Positions 32,916 to 35,386 of a stretch of 35,386 nucleotides of DNA are shown one piece after another. This stretch comes from an uncultured Bacilli bacterium (GTDB taxonomy: Bacteria; Bacillota_I; Bacilli_A; RF39; UBA660), in assembly GCA_910588195.1 (NCBI GenBank), contig CAJUPN010000006.1, forward strand, positions 67,644 to 103,029, read 5' to 3'. Under the pieces are notes generated by a model. It saw only the letters and a program-made list of their open reading frames with translations, was not told the DNA's origin and did no database searches. Positions within the stretch are counted from its first letter, which is position 1; the number at the start of each line of letters is the position of its first letter. Made by a program: the position numbers and the translations under genes.

Positions 32916-32937
32916 GAAGATTATGGAGGGGTTAGTT

Positions 32938-33762
32938 ATGAAAGACATACTTATTGACGCACTTGTTGATTCAATTAAGTTACTCCCATTTCTTTTTATT
33001 GCGTTTTTATTAATTGAATTGTTTGAGCATAAATTAGGGAAAAAAACCAAAAAAGCAATTACTAAAACAAAAAAATTAGGACCAGTTATCGGTTCTGTTT
33101 TAGGGGCAATACCACAATGTGGTTTTTCTGTTGTTGCAACAAATTTATATGTAACAAGAATTATATCTTTAGGAACTCTAGTAAGTATTTATTTATCGAC
33201 AAGTGATGAGATGCTGCCAATTCTTTTATCTCACAATGCTCCTTTAAAAGATATATTCACTATTTTAGGATTTAAAGTAATAATAGGTATGGTTGTTGGA
33301 TTTGTAATAGATCTACTAATTAGAAAAAAAGATAGTACCCAGTTTTCAATTTGTGAAAAAGAACATTGTGAATGTGAAGAATCAATTTTAAAATCATCAT
33401 TAATTCATACTTTAAAAACTATTATATTTATTTTTATTGTAACTTTAGGACTTAATATCTTAATTACTTATATGAGTGAAGAAGTTTTATCAAAAGTATT
33501 TATTAAAAATTCTCGTTTTGCACCATTTTTAGCAAGCTTAATTGGTTTAATTCCAAACTGTGCTTCTAGTATTATAATTACAGAATTTTATCTTAATAAT
33601 GTTATTACAATGGGAACTTGTATTGCTGGATTGCTTACAAATTCAGGAATTGCTATTTTAGTCTTATTTAAAACAAATAAAAATTTAAAAGAGAATATAG
33701 CTATTCTTACATTAATATATTTAATAGGTGCAATATTTGGAGTTTTTATCAATTTTTTATAA
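32938..33762 (+). CDS. putative manganese/heavy-metal exporter (ArsP_2/10TM family)
   Basis: 274 aa membrane protein with about eight segments in two related halves. The repeated pore motifs are GAIPQCGFSVV (first half) and GLIPNCASSII (second half), diagnostic of the 10TM putative heavy-metal exporter family annotated as putative manganese transporters. A central hydrophilic loop with CEKEHCECEE (three Cys, His, acidic residues) may bind metal. GGAGGGG precedes ATG 32938; the frame is open further upstream to 32893 but the promoter lies there. It is divergent from the XRE gene, a likely regulator. Confidence 0.85.
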   Translation: MKDILIDALVDSIKLLPFLFIAFLLIELFEHKLGKKTKKAITKTKKLGPVIGSVLGAIPQCGFSVVATNLYVTRIISLGTLVSIYLSTSDEMLPILLSHNAPLKDIFTILGFKVIIGMVVGFVIDLLIRKKDSTQFSICEKEHCECEESILKSSLIHTLKTIIFIFIVTLGLNILITYMSEEVLSKVFIKNSRFAPFLASLIGLIPNCASSIIITEFYLNNVITMGTCIAGLLTNSGIAILVLFKTNKNLKENIAILTLIYLIGAIFGVFINFL

Positions 33763-33790
33763 AATGTTAAGTTTAGTTGACAAATTTCCA

Positions 33791-33823
33791 AGTTGAGTTG
33801 GTAGTTTGCAACTAACTTTTTTA
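33791..33823 (+). terminator. probable intrinsic terminator of the exporter gene
   Basis: AGTT-G-AGTT pairs with AACTAACT (one bulged G) around a 10-nt loop, then a T-run merging into the TATAAT at 33825-33830 of the next gene. Confidence 0.5.
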
Positions 33824-33851
33824 ATATAATGAGATACGAAAGAGGTGAATT

Positions 33852-34475
33852 ATGAATAGTATAGGAGAAAAACTATCTAATCTAAGAAAGGGAAAAAGAT
33901 TATCACAAGAAGAGGCAGCAGAAAGCCTTGGTGTTACAAGACAAACAATTTCAAAATGGGAAACAGATCAATCAATGCCAGATTTTGATAAGGTAACACT
34001 TATATGTAGTTTATATGGTATAACTCCAAATGAATTATTTGGTAGTAAAACTCAAGAGACAAAAATTGATAATAAGGAAAAAGATAATACATCTAAAAGA
34101 GCATTGGGTATTGCTAGCGGAATATTACTATATTTTATTGCTGTATCATGGATTGTTGTATCAATTGCAGCCTTTAAAATGGATCCAGTACTCTCAACAG
34201 GTATATTTTTAACAATATGTGGAATTGCTACAGTCTTAATTATCTATGTTTCTTTAGCTTATAAAATTCCCGTTAAAGAACATGACAAAGTAAAAAATCC
34301 TTTGCAAAAATCAATTACAGAGTGTTTAGGAACATTAACTTGTGTAATTTATTTCATAATAAGTTTTGTAACTATGGCATGGCACTTAACTTGGATTATT
34401 TGGTTAATCTATGGGTTAATTGAAGAAATAATAAAATTGTTATTTGTTTTAAAGGAGAATAAAAATGAAAAATAA
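33852..34475 (+). CDS. HTH regulator with membrane C-terminal domain
   Basis: 207 aa. An Xre/Cro helix-turn-helix at residues 4-62 (EKLSNLRKGKRLSQEEAAES, GVTRQTISKWETDQSMPDFD) is followed by a linker and about four membrane segments (residues 85-205). Such HTH-membrane proteins are usually encoded with DUF4097 proteins and are thought to link envelope state to transcription. AGGTGA lies six bases before the ATG. The stop overlaps the DUF4097 gene by 11 bases. TATAAT at 33825-33830 is the likely -10. Confidence 0.87.
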   Translation: MNSIGEKLSNLRKGKRLSQEEAAESLGVTRQTISKWETDQSMPDFDKVTLICSLYGITPNELFGSKTQETKIDNKEKDNTSKRALGIASGILLYFIAVSWIVVSIAAFKMDPVLSTGIFLTICGIATVLIIYVSLAYKIPVKEHDKVKNPLQKSITECLGTLTCVIYFIISFVTMAWHLTWIIWLIYGLIEEIIKLLFVLKENKNEK

Positions 34476-35298
34476 TACTTTAATAATATTTGTTATTGTT
34501 TTACTAACTATATGTGTAGTAATTCTTTCGGGGCTTTTATTTTTAGGAATATCCAATAATTCAAACAGATTTATTTTTAATTTTAAAAACCGTAATAAAG
34601 TTTTAGATGATTTAGTCTTTGATGAGGAGTATGAAAAAGAATTTAACAAAATTGTCATTAATGCTGAAGCTGCTAACATAGAAATAAGAAGAAGTAATAA
34701 AAATCAACTAGTAGTTTATGGCGAAAAAGATTTATTAGAAGTCAGAGATGAAAAAGATTTATATGTTAACTATGATGCAAAACCTTGCAAATTCTTTTGT
34801 CTAAATATAAATCTTGGGAAAATCATTCTTTATTTAGAAGAAGACTTCGAAGGGCTTATTGAAATAAAAAATGACTATGGTGATATTGAAATAGAAGAAT
34901 TTTTACAAAGTGAAATAAAAATCGAATCGTCATATGGTGATACAAAAGTAGATGGAGTAAAAACACTAACAGCTGATTCAAGTGCTGGAACCATTGAGAT
35001 TGGAACAGTAACTGATGCTAAAATTAATAATAATTATGGTGACATTAAAATAGATTTAGTTGATAATAAGGCAGATATTAATGCTGACTGTGGAAATATC
35101 AAAATAAAGAAAATGTACATAAAAGAAAATTCTAATATCAATAATAATTTTGGAGATATAAAAATTGAATCTACAAGTGATGTCTTAATTGAAGCAGATG
35201 TTTCTTTAGGAGATAAGAAAATAAATAATAACAATTATAAATCAGATATAATATTAAAAATAGAGAATAACTGTGGAGATATCAAAGTAAATCAGTAA
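34465..35298 (+). CDS. DUF4097-family beta-repeat surface protein
   Basis: 277 aa. An N-terminal membrane anchor (about 5-28) is followed by a right-handed beta-repeat domain. YGDI/FGDI/CGNI motifs (NDYGDIEI, SSYGDTKV, NNYGDIKI, ADCGNIKI, NNFGDIKI, NNCGDIKV) recur about every 20-25 residues, as in DUF4097/LiaG-like proteins. AAGGAGA lies before the ATG within the end of the regulator gene, so translation is coupled. A strong terminator follows. It probably lies on the outer membrane face and acts with the HTH-membrane protein in an envelope-stress response; this is inference from the family. Confidence 0.88.
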   Translation: MKNNTLIIFVIVLLTICVVILSGLLFLGISNNSNRFIFNFKNRNKVLDDLVFDEEYEKEFNKIVINAEAANIEIRRSNKNQLVVYGEKDLLEVRDEKDLYVNYDAKPCKFFCLNINLGKIILYLEEDFEGLIEIKNDYGDIEIEEFLQSEIKIESSYGDTKVDGVKTLTADSSAGTIEIGTVTDAKINNNYGDIKIDLVDNKADINADCGNIKIKKMYIKENSNINNNFGDIKIESTSDVLIEADVSLGDKKINNNNYKSDIILKIENNCGDIKVNQ

Positions 35299-35302
35299 TA
35301 AC

Positions 35303-35330
35303 AAAAGAGATTATCATTAATCTCTTTTTT
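35303..35330 (+). terminator. intrinsic terminator
   Basis: AAAAGAGATTA with TAATCTCTTTT (35303-35313 and 35318-35328), a 4-nt loop and T-run. Confidence 0.88.
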
Positions 35331-35348
35331 GTATTAACCTTTAAGGGT

Positions 35349-35367
35349 GTTTAACGTTCCGTTAAAC
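35349..35367. repeat. perfect hairpin at right edge
   Basis: GTTTAACG-TTC-CGTTAAAC, two perfect 8-bp arms. On the minus strand it follows a run of six Ts (35368-35373). It may end a minus-strand gene outside the window or be a mobile-element end; undecided. Confidence 0.4.
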
Positions 35368-35386
35368 AAAAAACCACCTGCTATGC

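Noticed and set aside
1..35386. CRISPR array, tRNA or rRNA genes, complete prophage
   Set aside because: No regularly spaced direct repeats, no tRNA-like cloverleaf with a CCA region, and no phage structural genes were seen on either strand.

Overview
The window is AT-rich, densely coded DNA of a low-GC Gram-positive-type bacterium. It carries a proline T-box leader, SipW-type and lipoprotein export signals, cdaA-cdaR, DUF3048 and DUF4097 proteins, and many short intrinsic terminators placed directly on stop codons. Housekeeping genes have normal full lengths with no in-frame TGA, so the standard bacterial code applies and not the Mycoplasma code. Together this suggests an uncultured gut-type member of the Bacilli, near Erysipelotrichia or RF39-like lineages. 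That placement is inference from gene content; no rRNA is present.

Layout. 1-2973: the tail of a repeat-bearing charged protein, a membrane-anchored protein with an HExxH metalloprotease motif, a tiny acidic protein, and a SleB-type wall hydrolase with a helical N-terminus and no signal peptide. 2979-4935: promoter, T-box leader with CCU specifier, and proS. 5045-7178: DNA topoisomerase III. 7204-7624: a probable structured RNA of about 385 nt with a consensus promoter and a terminator, lying before pflB-pflA (7722-10675). 10696-12003: an IS3-family element with a terminal hairpin. 12092-15658: an unknown helical protein, argS, and yebC. 15739-17755: a two-component system.

17945-23083 is the most distinctive stretch. 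It holds a TasA-like SipW-dependent secreted protein, a SipW/ER-type signal peptidase, a translationally coupled single-pass membrane protein, an A-domain-only GH13 enzyme, a second small single-pass protein behind a perfect promoter, a Cys-rich cytosolic protein, and an anchored protein with a Thr-rich stalk and a Listeria-Bacteroides repeat. 23119-26590: an alpha/beta hydrolase, a lipoprotein whose N-terminal ectodomain resembles that of the stalk protein, a DUF3048 protein and a small membrane protein.

26668-32480: diadenylate cyclase cdaA and its regulator cdaR, a prepilin-like protein, gpmI, and a phosphomannomutase/phosphoglucomutase. 32486-35298: an XRE regulator with a palindromic operator candidate, divergent from a putative heavy-metal or manganese exporter, then an HTH-membrane protein overlapping a DUF4097 beta-repeat protein.

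Metabolically, pflB/pflA, gpmI and the phosphohexomutase point to fermentative sugar use. A large share of the other genes concern the cell surface: the SipW locus, pilin-like ectodomains, wall hydrolase, c-di-AMP signalling and DUF4097.
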